A DNA stretch of 64,000 nucleotides from Sphingobacterium faecium (lineage in GTDB: Bacteria > Bacteroidota > Bacteroidia > Sphingobacteriales > Sphingobacteriaceae), in assembly GCF_003054045.1 (NCBI RefSeq), contig NZ_QBKH01000008.1, forward strand, positions 1-64,000. The letters are read 5' to 3'. A model generated the notes under the pieces. The model searched no databases. It saw nothing but the letters and a program-made list of their open reading frames with translations, and was not told the origin of the DNA. Both the position numbers and the translations under genes were made by a program. Of this stretch, positions 27,028 through 34,115 are shown in pieces (within the stretch, counting starts at the first letter, position 1; the number at the start of each line of letters is the position of its first letter).

Positions 27028-27969
27028 TCACTGAATAAATTTGGACGTAATATTTCTTTTTTTGATATAGAAATCTAAAATTCGGCCAGCTTCTAGAGGT
27101 CGATCAGTACTTAATATATCAGCACCATTTTCTATGAAACGTGCATATAATTGATCACCTTTTTGTTTAGCCTGTTTATCTAAATTACCTAGTGTGCCTA
27201 ATATGCACATGATACCATGACCGTGAATCAGATCTATTAAACTTTTTTCAGCCTCGCTCGTTCCTATAAAAGCAACCAGACGATTATCCGGAATATCCCG
27301 GTCATTCAATCGGAGTAAATCAGAAACATTTTTTATAGGTGCTGAAAGCATCAAATCTGGTGCTAAATTGTGCACAACTGCAGCTTGGTTTGCCGAATAC
27401 GTGATGATAACGGTGTTGCTTTCCGATTTTTGATTACGAATAGCGCGAATTACTAAATCATAGGGGACCCCTTGCTTCACATCTAGGGTAAATATAACTT
27501 TTCCTTTGCCCCAAGCAAGTGCTTCTTCGAGCGTCGGAATTCGGTAGGGAGTTAATTTTCCATTTGGATCTTTCAGTCTCAAATTCTTGAGCTCATTTTT
27601 TGTTTTTTCATCCACTTTGCCCGATCCGTTTGTTGTTCTTTCTAAGCGGCTATCATGCATAAGTATTAAAGCAGAATCTTTCGTGAGTTGGACATCACAT
27701 TCCACGATGGCTGGTCTGTAACTTGCGTTAAAAGCAAAGGTTTCGATCGCATTTTCTGGATAACCAGTTGTAGGGCCGCCTCTATGCAGGCTGATCAGTG
27801 GATATCGGTTTTCATCATATGTTAAAAATTGATAAAGCTCTTCAACGGTTTTTAAATTCAGATTCTTATTATTTGCCAAGACATCCGTGGATGTCCCATT
27901 TCTAAAGCAAGCTGCTAAAAAGACAGTAACAAAAGTTAAAAAAAGAAAGAGATTTATTTTTTTAGGCAT
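27028..27969 (-). CDS. glycerophosphodiester phosphodiesterase-family lipoprotein
   Basis: A 313-residue protein with lipobox LAAC (Cys21). GDPD motifs are present in order: SLHRGGPTTGYPENAIETF (catalytic His and metal-binding Glu-Asn), ECDVQLTKD (metal ligands) and MHDSRLERTTNG (second catalytic His). ILSTDRPLEA closes the TIM barrel. It hydrolyses glycerophosphodiesters to glycerol 3-phosphate and an alcohol, here outside the inner membrane. The Pro-Thr-Thr-Gly stretch after HRGG is a small departure from the usual HRG. It is the last gene of the operon, 12 bases after aroK. Confidence 0.9.
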   Translation of the reverse strand: MPKKINLFLFLTFVTVFLAACFRNGTSTDVLANNKNLNLKTVEELYQFLTYDENRYPLISLHRGGPTTGYPENAIETFAFNASYRPAIVECDVQLTKDSALILMHDSRLERTTNGSGKVDEKTKNELKNLRLKDPNGKLTPYRIPTLEEALAWGKGKVIFTLDVKQGVPYDLVIRAIRNQKSESNTVIITYSANQAAVVHNLAPDLMLSAPIKNVSDLLRLNDRDIPDNRLVAFIGTSEAEKSLIDLIHGHGIMCILGTLGNLDKQAKQKGDQLYARFIENGADILSTDRPLEAGRILDFYIKKRNITSKFIQ

Positions 27970-27981
27970 ACGGTAATCAGG

Positions 27982-28494
27982 TTATAGGTGGTTCTTCAAT
28001 AATAGGACAAGATCTTCGACAGGTGTATTGATCTGATCGATGATCAAGTGAGCTTGTTTATAAAAAGGTTCTCGTTCTACTAATTTTTCACTGATAAAAT
28101 TAAATAACTCTTCTTCAGTTTTTCCAATTAAGATAGGTCTCTTATGGAGTTTTGACTGTGAAAGTCGATCAAATAATGCCTTTGGTGACATCTGTAAATA
28201 AACAGAAACACCATTTTCATTCATCCACTGCATATTGTCAAAAAAACAAGGCGAACCACCGCCCGTAGAAACAATCGCTTTCTGCTGTGCTATTTTTTGT
28301 AAATGTTCACGTTCTAATGCTCTAAACTTTTCTTCTCCATGAAGTTGAAAATATTCAGTAATCGACATACCAACTTCTTTGACAATTTCATCGTCGGTGT
28401 CGATAAAAGGTAATTCTAATTTACTTGCTAATTTTTTGGCTAAAGTTGTTTTTCCACTTCCCATATAGCCAATTAAAAATATTGGTTTTGGCAT
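27982..28494 (-). CDS. aroK: shikimate kinase
   Basis: A 170-residue P-loop kinase. It has Walker A GYMGSGKTT at residues 9-17, the shikimate-binding DTDDEIV (about 32), the FRALEREHL segment, GGGSPCF (the conserved GGG) and KRPIL in the lid. It phosphorylates shikimate in chorismate synthesis. It sits between the GDPD gene and the BT_3928-type gene with gaps of 12 and four bases, a placement that does not reflect the pathway. Confidence 0.96.
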   Translation of the reverse strand: MPKPIFLIGYMGSGKTTLAKKLASKLELPFIDTDDEIVKEVGMSITEYFQLHGEEKFRALEREHLQKIAQQKAIVSTGGGSPCFFDNMQWMNENGVSVYLQMSPKALFDRLSQSKLHKRPILIGKTEEELFNFISEKLVEREPFYKQAHLIIDQINTPVEDLVLLLKNHL

Positions 28495-28498
28495 CTTG

Positions 28499-29686
28499 TT
28501 ATTTATCTAAACTTAAGTATCGATCTTCTATTTCTTTTGCATCAGGGATGTTATTATAATGCCATTTGTTGACCACTGTTCCTGATTTTAATAAGAGGAT
28601 TCCTGGGTTGGCACGAACCATACTTTTCAACGGAATAAGATCGGCATAGAATATTTCTGAAATTAAATGTAGTTTATCACTTAAATAATCTGATTCGTCA
28701 GCTGAACTAGCTGTCAATAACACGATGCGTAGGTTGTAATCTTCGGTTAATGTGGTAGCGATTTTATTGATTTTATCAAGCGCATCTAGATTTGCTTTAG
28801 ACAAATCCTTAGCCACAATAATTAAATTATAGTAAGGATTATTGATGATTTCTTGCGTATGGTCATTACCTTCTGCATCGGTAATCAATAGATCCGTAAT
28901 CGGGATCTGATATCCTTTTTTAACCAATGTGCTTTTGGGTTCACCAATGATTTCCCAATTGGTATCTTCCCATACTTTTTCAGACATGTAAATTTTATCT
29001 GTGATGGTTTTTGTTTCACCAGTTTTAACATTTTTCATGTTATAAACCTGTTCGTACACATCTCCTTCTTTTCCTTCTGGCAATACCATGAGTGACGGAA
29101 TGTGATTGCCAATTTTATAAGGAAGAAAGTCAATAAATGGTAAGAACATGACGGTGTAAATCCCGATTCCGAAAGATAATATTGCTGTCAGTGTAGCGAC
29201 AAGCCCTTGAGTAAATGAATCTTTAATAAGGGGTTTAATTTGATCTCGATAGATAAAAATAATTAAAATTAGGGCTAGCAGAATAAGATCTTTACCAAAA
29301 GATTGCCATGGCGTTAATGGGATAGCATCACCAAAACACCCACAGGAAGTAACCACTTCAAAAAAGGCAGAGTAAAAGGTGAGGAATGTGAAGAAAATGA
29401 TTAACAGTAATAGTCCCCAAGCTACAAGTCGTCTGTACAAACCCAGTAATAACCATATCCCTAATATAATTTCGAATGCACAGACAATAATTGCAATTGT
29501 CGTCGCATAATCCATTAAAAAGTCGGTGTGAAAAACATGAAAATATTCCTCCAGCTTATAACCAAACCCTGTTGGATCATTGGCTTTTATAAATCCAGAG
29601 AATATAAATAGTAAACCTGTGAATAGGCGTGCAAATCCAAGTAGGTAATTTGTTTTTTGCTTTTTAGTGTTGATGAGTGCTGACAT
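28499..29686 (-). CDS. BT_3928-family DoxX-like membrane protein
   Basis: A 395-residue protein. The N-terminal half is a DoxX/MauE-like four-helix membrane domain (FARLFTGLLFIFSGFIKANDPTGFGYKLEEYF; TSCGCFGDAIPLTPWQSFGKD). The C-terminal half (about 185-395) looks thioredoxin-like in outline but lacks a CxxC pair. Both features and the neighbours (DUF1599 before, shikimate kinase after, four-base gaps) match the family named after Bacteroides BT_3928. The conserved CGC motif near the membrane surface suggests redox activity or metal binding, but no function is established. Confidence 0.88.
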   Translation of the reverse strand: MSALINTKKQKTNYLLGFARLFTGLLFIFSGFIKANDPTGFGYKLEEYFHVFHTDFLMDYATTIAIIVCAFEIILGIWLLLGLYRRLVAWGLLLLIIFFTFLTFYSAFFEVVTSCGCFGDAIPLTPWQSFGKDLILLALILIIFIYRDQIKPLIKDSFTQGLVATLTAILSFGIGIYTVMFLPFIDFLPYKIGNHIPSLMVLPEGKEGDVYEQVYNMKNVKTGETKTITDKIYMSEKVWEDTNWEIIGEPKSTLVKKGYQIPITDLLITDAEGNDHTQEIINNPYYNLIIVAKDLSKANLDALDKINKIATTLTEDYNLRIVLLTASSADESDYLSDKLHLISEIFYADLIPLKSMVRANPGILLLKSGTVVNKWHYNNIPDAKEIEDRYLSLDK

Positions 29687-29690
29687 GACT

Positions 29691-30236
29691 TTAGTTTGTT
29701 TGAGCTAATCCCATTTTTATAAGAGCAAAAACGGCATAATTTAACATATCTTGATAGTTGGCATGGATCCCCTCAGAAGCGATTGTAGTTCCATTATTGT
29801 CTTCAATTTGTTTGACGCGGTGAATCTTCATGAGAATCAGATCGGTCAATGAAGTAATACGCATTTCTCGCCAGGCTTCGCCGTAATCATGGTTTTTTGC
29901 AAACATTAAATCACGTGTTTCAGTTACCTTCTCGTTGTATTTTTGATTGACAAAATCAGGACTTAAATTTTCTTCGCCATCTTCGCCCAATTCCAGTTGA
30001 ATCATAGCCATAATGCAATAATTAATGATGCCGATATATTCTTCTAGAATACCTTCTCCAACTTTGGATACTTTTTTTACTTCCAAAGTGCGGATACGCT
30101 GTGCTTTAATATAGATCTGATCGGTTATTGAAGAGAGTCGCATGATGCGCCAAGCTGTTCCATAATCTTTCGTTTTTTTGATAAATAAATCTTGGCAGTG
30201 CTCGATAACTTTATTGTATTCCTGAGTTGTATTCAT
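29691..30236 (-). CDS. DUF1599 protein with internal duplication
   Basis: A 181-residue protein made of two similar halves. KKTKDYGTAWRIMRLSS in the first half lines up with AKNHDYGEAWREMRITS in the second, and ITDQIYIKAQRIRTLE with LTDLILMKIHRVKQIE. Each half carries the DYG-x-AW-R-MR motif of DUF1599. The function is unknown. It is the first gene of a four-gene operon with BT_3928, aroK and GDPD genes. No signal peptide or membrane segment, so it is cytoplasmic. Confidence 0.88.
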   Translation of the reverse strand: MNTTQEYNKVIEHCQDLFIKKTKDYGTAWRIMRLSSITDQIYIKAQRIRTLEVKKVSKVGEGILEEYIGIINYCIMAMIQLELGEDGEENLSPDFVNQKYNEKVTETRDLMFAKNHDYGEAWREMRITSLTDLILMKIHRVKQIEDNNGTTIASEGIHANYQDMLNYAVFALIKMGLAQTN

Positions 30237-30280
30237 ATATTATTTGCGTATTTCACGAGAAAGTGATTGAACTATTGTTA

Positions 30281-30288
30281 CAAATATA
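30281..30288 (-). promoter_or_regulatory. -7 element of the DUF1599-aroK operon
   Basis: TATATTTG on the minus strand is an exact TAnnTTTG match. Transcription would begin near 30274, about 38 bases before the DUF1599 ATG. Confidence 0.45.
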
Positions 30289-30421
30289 ATTAGAATTAAC
30301 CATTTTTATACGTCACAATTATGTCCAATTTGGATGAATCGGTATATTAAAAAATAAAAATGTTGATATTTGATCGAAGGATTTATCGCTTGTGTATCGG
30401 TAAATTATAAATGTACTACAG

Positions 30422-31219
30422 ATGACTATTAAAAAACCTGAAATAAGAGAAGTAACCATCACTCGTTACATTCAGCCTTTTCGCGAAGGAGGGTCTTTGC
30501 CTGCTTTGGTGGATGCTGATGATGGATTCAATTATGTGATTAAATTTAGAGGAGCTGGGCAAGGAAGAAAGGCATTAATTGCGGAATTGATCGGTGGCGA
30601 ATTGGCACGTATTCTTAATCTCAGAATGCCGGAACTTGTTTTTGCGGATTTAGATGAATCTTTTGCACGTACAGAGCCTGATGAAGAGATTCAAGATTTA
30701 TTGAAATTTAGCGTTGGTAAAAATCTAGGTGTTCATTTTCTCAATGGTGCCATTACTTTTGATGCCAATGTTGATCAGATCACAGCCGATGAGGCTTCTC
30801 GTATTGTATGGTTAGATGCCTTGTTGATGAATGTTGATCGAACAGTACGAAATACCAATATGCTCATCTGGCATAAAGAATTATGGTTGATCGATCATGG
30901 TGCATCTTTATATTTTCATCATAGTTGGGATAACTGGGAAGACCAAGCTATAAAACCATTTATCCAAATTAAAGATCATGTGTTGTTAAAGAATGCGAGT
31001 GATGTCGAGTTGGTCGATAAGCAATATCGATCACTATTGACAGAAGAAGTGATTCGAAATCTAGTAGATATTGTGCCAAGTGAATGGTTGATCGATGAGT
31101 CCAGGGATTTAACTGCTGCAGATGCACGTGAAGTATATGTATCATTTTTCATGAAACGTTTAGCACATGCCGACCATTTTTTAAATCAGATTAAAGATGC
31201 CAGAAAACACATTATATGA
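30422..31219 (+). CDS. HipA-like kinase (short form)
   Basis: A 265-residue cytoplasmic protein with the marks of the HipA/PI3K-4K-like kinase fold. These are a strand with YVIKFRG (Lys41, likely ATP-binding), AELIGGELARIL, the catalytic loop LLMNVDRTVRNTNML (Asp139 and Asn144), and LIDHGASLYF (Asp158, the DxG equivalent). True HipA proteins are about 440 residues with an N-terminal subdomain that is absent here, and no HipB-type helix-turn-helix gene is adjacent. Instead a DUF3037 gene overlaps its 3' end by 23 bases. Database entries for this family are often mislabelled as aminotransferases. The target is unknown. Confidence 0.78.
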   Translation: MTIKKPEIREVTITRYIQPFREGGSLPALVDADDGFNYVIKFRGAGQGRKALIAELIGGELARILNLRMPELVFADLDESFARTEPDEEIQDLLKFSVGKNLGVHFLNGAITFDANVDQITADEASRIVWLDALLMNVDRTVRNTNMLIWHKELWLIDHGASLYFHHSWDNWEDQAIKPFIQIKDHVLLKNASDVELVDKQYRSLLTEEVIRNLVDIVPSEWLIDESRDLTAADAREVYVSFFMKRLAHADHFLNQIKDARKHII

Positions 31220-31580
31220 GTATGCTGTGGTGCGTTTAGTACCACGAGTGGAACGAGAAGAATTTATTAATGTTGGTATAGCACTTTATTGCCGAAAATA
31301 CCGGTTTGCCAATGTATTGTTTGAGATTGATGAAGCAAGAGTTCGATCGTTATGTCCAGATATAGATATGGATATGATTCAGTCACATCTGGAATCTTTT
31401 GTGAAAATCTGTACTGGTGCTCAAGATGGAGGCAAATTAGCTGCATTGGACCAAACGGAGCGATTTCGATGGTTGACTGCAAATAGAAGCACTGTCATCC
31501 AATGTTCAGCCGTGCACCCTGGACTTTGTGTGGATCCAGCCGAAACGTTAAAACTCCTTTTTGATAAGTTAGTTTTATAG
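31197..31580 (+). CDS. DUF3037 protein
   Basis: A 127-residue protein with the DUF3037 opening YEYAVVRLVPRVEREEFINVGIALYC and the later FRWLTANRSTVIQCSAVHPGLC segment. The function is unknown. It begins inside the 3' end of the HipA-like kinase gene (23-base overlap, +1 frame), so the two are translated together. DUF3037 is regularly found beside such kinases, which suggests a substrate, a regulator or a partner of the kinase. That last step is inference. Confidence 0.85.
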   Translation: MPENTLYEYAVVRLVPRVEREEFINVGIALYCRKYRFANVLFEIDEARVRSLCPDIDMDMIQSHLESFVKICTGAQDGGKLAALDQTERFRWLTANRSTVIQCSAVHPGLCVDPAETLKLLFDKLVL

Positions 31581-31611
31581 CTAGTATATTTTATCTATCA
31601 TATAAGTATAG

Positions 31612-31619
31612 TATCTTTG
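31612..31619 (+). promoter_or_regulatory. -7 element of the serine acetyltransferase-cysM operon
   Basis: TATCTTTG is an exact -7 match 30 bases before the ATG at 31650. Transcription would begin near 31626, which rules out the in-frame TTG at 31617 as the start codon. No -33 motif is clear. Confidence 0.5.
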
Positions 31620-31649
31620 TGTTACCATTATAAAATAGGGATTAAACCC

Positions 31650-32459
31650 ATGAATAACTTTTACGAACATATTTATCAAAAACAATTGGAGGTATTTGAA
31701 ATGCCATCCAATAAAAAAATATCAGGTTGGGCTGTCGGTATCCTCGATCTTTTGTTTCCCGAGCGCAATGCAGGGGGGATAAAATCTGTTGCTGAGGTAG
31801 AGCTTGCTTTTCAACAAGCTGAAATCGAATTAGAACAGTTATTGAGTAAATCCAAAGCCTGTGAGGTCTGCGATCACTTTCGTGTTGCACATGATTTTTT
31901 TCAATCGTTACCAAAGTTATATGAATTGATGTGTTCGGACGCAGATGCTTTGATTGCTGGCGATCCTGCGGCAAAAAATCAACGAGAAGTTATTCGTACC
32001 TACCCAGGTTTTTTTGCGATTAGCATATTTAGGATAGCAAATAAATTACATCAGCTTGGAGTGCCCTTGATACCCCGTATTCTGACCGAGCATGCGCACT
32101 CCAAGACAGGTATTGATATTCATCCGGCTGCTGCTATTGGACATCACCTGTATATTGATCATGGCACAGGTTTAGTCGTAGGAGAGACCAGTGTAATTGG
32201 CAATTATGTCAAACTGTATCAAGGGGTCACTTTAGGTGCTTTGAGCGTGGACAAAATTTTATCAGATGTCAAAAGACATCCGACGATTGGCGATCATACC
32301 ATTATTTATTCAGGGGCAACAATATTGGGCGGTGAGACCGTGATAGGACATCATTCCGTAATAGGGGGAAATGTTTGGCTGACCAATTCCGTTGAACCTT
32401 ATACAACCGTGTACCATCAAGCAAATGCTAAGTTTATAGACTCCAAACCTTTAATTTAA
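31650..32459 (+). CDS. serine O-acetyltransferase (EpsC type)
   Basis: A 269-residue protein with an N-terminal helical part (about 1-130) and a C-terminal left-handed beta-helix of hexapeptide repeats (TGIDIHPAAAIGHHLYIDHGTG, VIGNYVKLYQGVTLGA, IGDHTIIYSGATILGG, VIGHHSVIGGNVWL). The catalytic Asp and His lie in YIDHGTGLVVGE. It acetylates serine with acetyl-CoA, the first step of cysteine synthesis. The next gene, two bases on, is cysM, which uses the product. I set the start at 31650 because of the promoter position. Confidence 0.94.
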   Translation: MNNFYEHIYQKQLEVFEMPSNKKISGWAVGILDLLFPERNAGGIKSVAEVELAFQQAEIELEQLLSKSKACEVCDHFRVAHDFFQSLPKLYELMCSDADALIAGDPAAKNQREVIRTYPGFFAISIFRIANKLHQLGVPLIPRILTEHAHSKTGIDIHPAAAIGHHLYIDHGTGLVVGETSVIGNYVKLYQGVTLGALSVDKILSDVKRHPTIGDHTIIYSGATILGGETVIGHHSVIGGNVWLTNSVEPYTTVYHQANAKFIDSKPLI

Positions 32460-32461
32460 AT

Positions 32462-33334
32462 ATGGGAAATATCATCGATACAATTGGAAACACACCCTTA
32501 GTTGAAATTACAAAATTTCATACAAACAGAAAGGTGAAAATTTACGCCAAAATGGAGGGTAACAACCCTGCTGGAAGTGTCAAGGACCGTGCTGCATTGA
32601 ATATGATTCGATCAGCCATGGAAAGAGGTGAAATTACAAAAGATAGTAAGTTGATTGAAGCTACAAGTGGTAATACAGGGATTGCGCTCGCAATGATTGC
32701 CGGTATCTATGGTCTCAGCTTAGAACTGGTCATGCCTGTTACATCTACTCGTGAACGTACACTAACTATGGAAGCCTTTGGAGCAAAAGTGACATTGTTG
32801 GAAACCATGGAAATTTGTCGTGACTATGCAGAAGAGAAGGCTGCTTCAGGAGATTACTTTATTTTGAATCAATTTGCTAATCCAGACAACTACAAAGCAC
32901 ATATTAAAACTACAGGGCCTGAAATTTGGCGCGATACAGCTGGCAAGATTACCCATTTTGTGAGTGCTATGGGGACTACCGGTACGATCATGGGAAACTC
33001 GATTTATTTAAAAGAACAAAATCCAGCCATTCAAATCGTAGGATGCCAACCTACGGAAGAATCTTCGATTCCTGGTATCCGTCGCTGGCCACAAGAATAT
33101 TTGCCAAAAATCTTTGATCCTTCGCGCGTAGACCGTATTATTGATATTTCTCAGAAGGAATCTACAGCTATGGCTCGTGAGTTGGTCAGTAAAGAAGGTA
33201 TTTTTGCAGGGATGAGTTCGGGTGGAGCATTTGCGGCAGCGTTAAAAGTTGCAAATGAAATTGAAGAGGGTGTATTGGTTTTTATTGCATGCGATCGAGG
33301 CGATCGATATCTCAGCTCAGATCTATTTGCATAA
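32462..33334 (+). CDS. cysM: cysteine synthase B
   Basis: A 290-residue PLP enzyme. GNTPLVEI opens the protein, NPAGSVKDRAA carries the PLP Lys41, ATSGNTGIALAM is the substrate-binding loop, and AMGTTGTIMGNS binds the phosphate of PLP. It makes cysteine from O-acetylserine and sulfide. The ending AACDRGDRYLSSDLF and the length are nearer CysM than the longer CysK. It forms a two-gene operon with the serine acetyltransferase and ends at a terminator. Confidence 0.95.
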   Translation: MGNIIDTIGNTPLVEITKFHTNRKVKIYAKMEGNNPAGSVKDRAALNMIRSAMERGEITKDSKLIEATSGNTGIALAMIAGIYGLSLELVMPVTSTRERTLTMEAFGAKVTLLETMEICRDYAEEKAASGDYFILNQFANPDNYKAHIKTTGPEIWRDTAGKITHFVSAMGTTGTIMGNSIYLKEQNPAIQIVGCQPTEESSIPGIRRWPQEYLPKIFDPSRVDRIIDISQKESTAMARELVSKEGIFAGMSSGGAFAAALKVANEIEEGVLVFIACDRGDRYLSSDLFA

Positions 33335-33358
33335 GTTATTTTATGTCGAAATAATATA

Positions 33359-33391
33359 AAAGGGTTATCCATTAGGATAACTCTTTTTTTA
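33359..33391 (+). terminator. cysM terminator
   Basis: A ten-pair stem (33361-33370 with 33375-33384, one G-T wobble) with a four-base loop, A residues before and a T-run after. Confidence 0.85.
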
Positions 33392-33484
33392 TGTCCCGTT
33401 TTTGAGATCACCTAGGATGAGTATCAAAATGGAGAATCTTTGATAATCCTGAAATTAAGAACGTTTGTTAAAGCACTCTTATGA

Positions 33485-33518
33485 GTTATTCACATTGTTA
33501 ATTCAGAATGTGGATAAC
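33485..33518. repeat. inverted pair of DnaA boxes
   Basis: GTTATTCACATT (33485-33496) and AATGTGGATAAC (33507-33518) are inverted copies with one mismatch in twelve, spaced by ten bases. The right arm contains a perfect TTATCCACA box on the minus strand, and the left arm contains TTATTCACA. Confidence 0.7.
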
Positions 33519-33697
33519 TGTAGGTGGCGCATGTCAGTTTTTCCACAATTTTTATTTCAGTTGTTAATAAACTATTTAGGTGGTATTTGTTTGTTTTATG
33601 CGTATATAGGTGTATTATTGCCCTATTTATTCTTTTTTATTGATAATCAAAAATAAGTATTTAACATTTTAATTTGTCTATGGTGATTATTTTATAC

Positions 33698-33779
33698 ATG
33701 TGCATAAATACCATAATTCACTCTTTAGTATATCAATAAGTTCTACTTCTATGAATTGATTTATATTGATTATGCACAT
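33698..33779. repeat. second inverted pair of DnaA boxes
   Basis: ATGTGCATAA (33698-33707) and TTATGCACAT (33770-33779) are perfect inverted copies, 62 bases apart. Each contains the box TTATGCACA. Confidence 0.65.
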
Positions 33780-34004
33780 TTTACATAGGTTGTTAACAAT
33801 AAAATGTTAATAACTTATGAGGCCGTATATTTACGACGATCATTAAAGGTTATTATTACATTTAAATTCCTCATTACGAGAATTTTATATATATTTTTTA
33901 AAAGTATATTAGATTTTCTTTTAAGATATGAATAATTTCTATTATCTTAGAATGTGTACAAAATACAACCTTAGTGTTACGTATACATCACCAATTTAAA
34001 CCCA

Positions 34005-34098
34005 TTAAATCAAGTAAACTGTTTTGTTTGATCATTTATTGGATTTCTGAGCCAATAAGCAAGACCTATTCTTGATTTAATTAGTACAAACTAATTAA
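34005..34098 (+). promoter_or_regulatory. inverted repeats in the leader of the SusC-like gene at 34116
   Basis: TTAAATCAAG (34005-34014) and CTTGATTTAA (34071-34080) are perfect inverted copies 56 bases apart. A second repeat, TTAATTAGT (34077-34085) with ACTAATTAA (34090-34098) and a four-base loop, would form a hairpin 17 bases before the ATG. The two overlap by four bases, so they could form alternative RNA structures. No protein or ligand can be named. Confidence 0.45.
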
Positions 34099-34115
34099 AC
34101 CAAACAGAAAAAATT

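Larger units (their letters stand above)
33392..34115. other. 724-base gene-free AT-rich region with a DnaA-box cluster
   Basis: I see no credible gene. Five exact matches to the DnaA-box consensus TTWTNCACA lie within 293 bases (33486-33494 +, 33509-33517 -, 33539-33547 +, 33699-33707 -, 33770-33778 +), and one near match lies around 33953 (-). A very AT-rich tract covers about 33880-33950. The last 110 bases form the leader of the SusC-like gene at 34116 and hold two inverted repeats. It could be the replication origin, a DnaA-titration site, or an unusual control region. Confidence 0.55.

Noticed and set aside
33465..33656. A 63-codon open frame in the DnaA-box region
   Set aside because: It runs over two DnaA-box matches, has no clear start signal and its hydrophobic C-terminal half only mirrors T-rich DNA.
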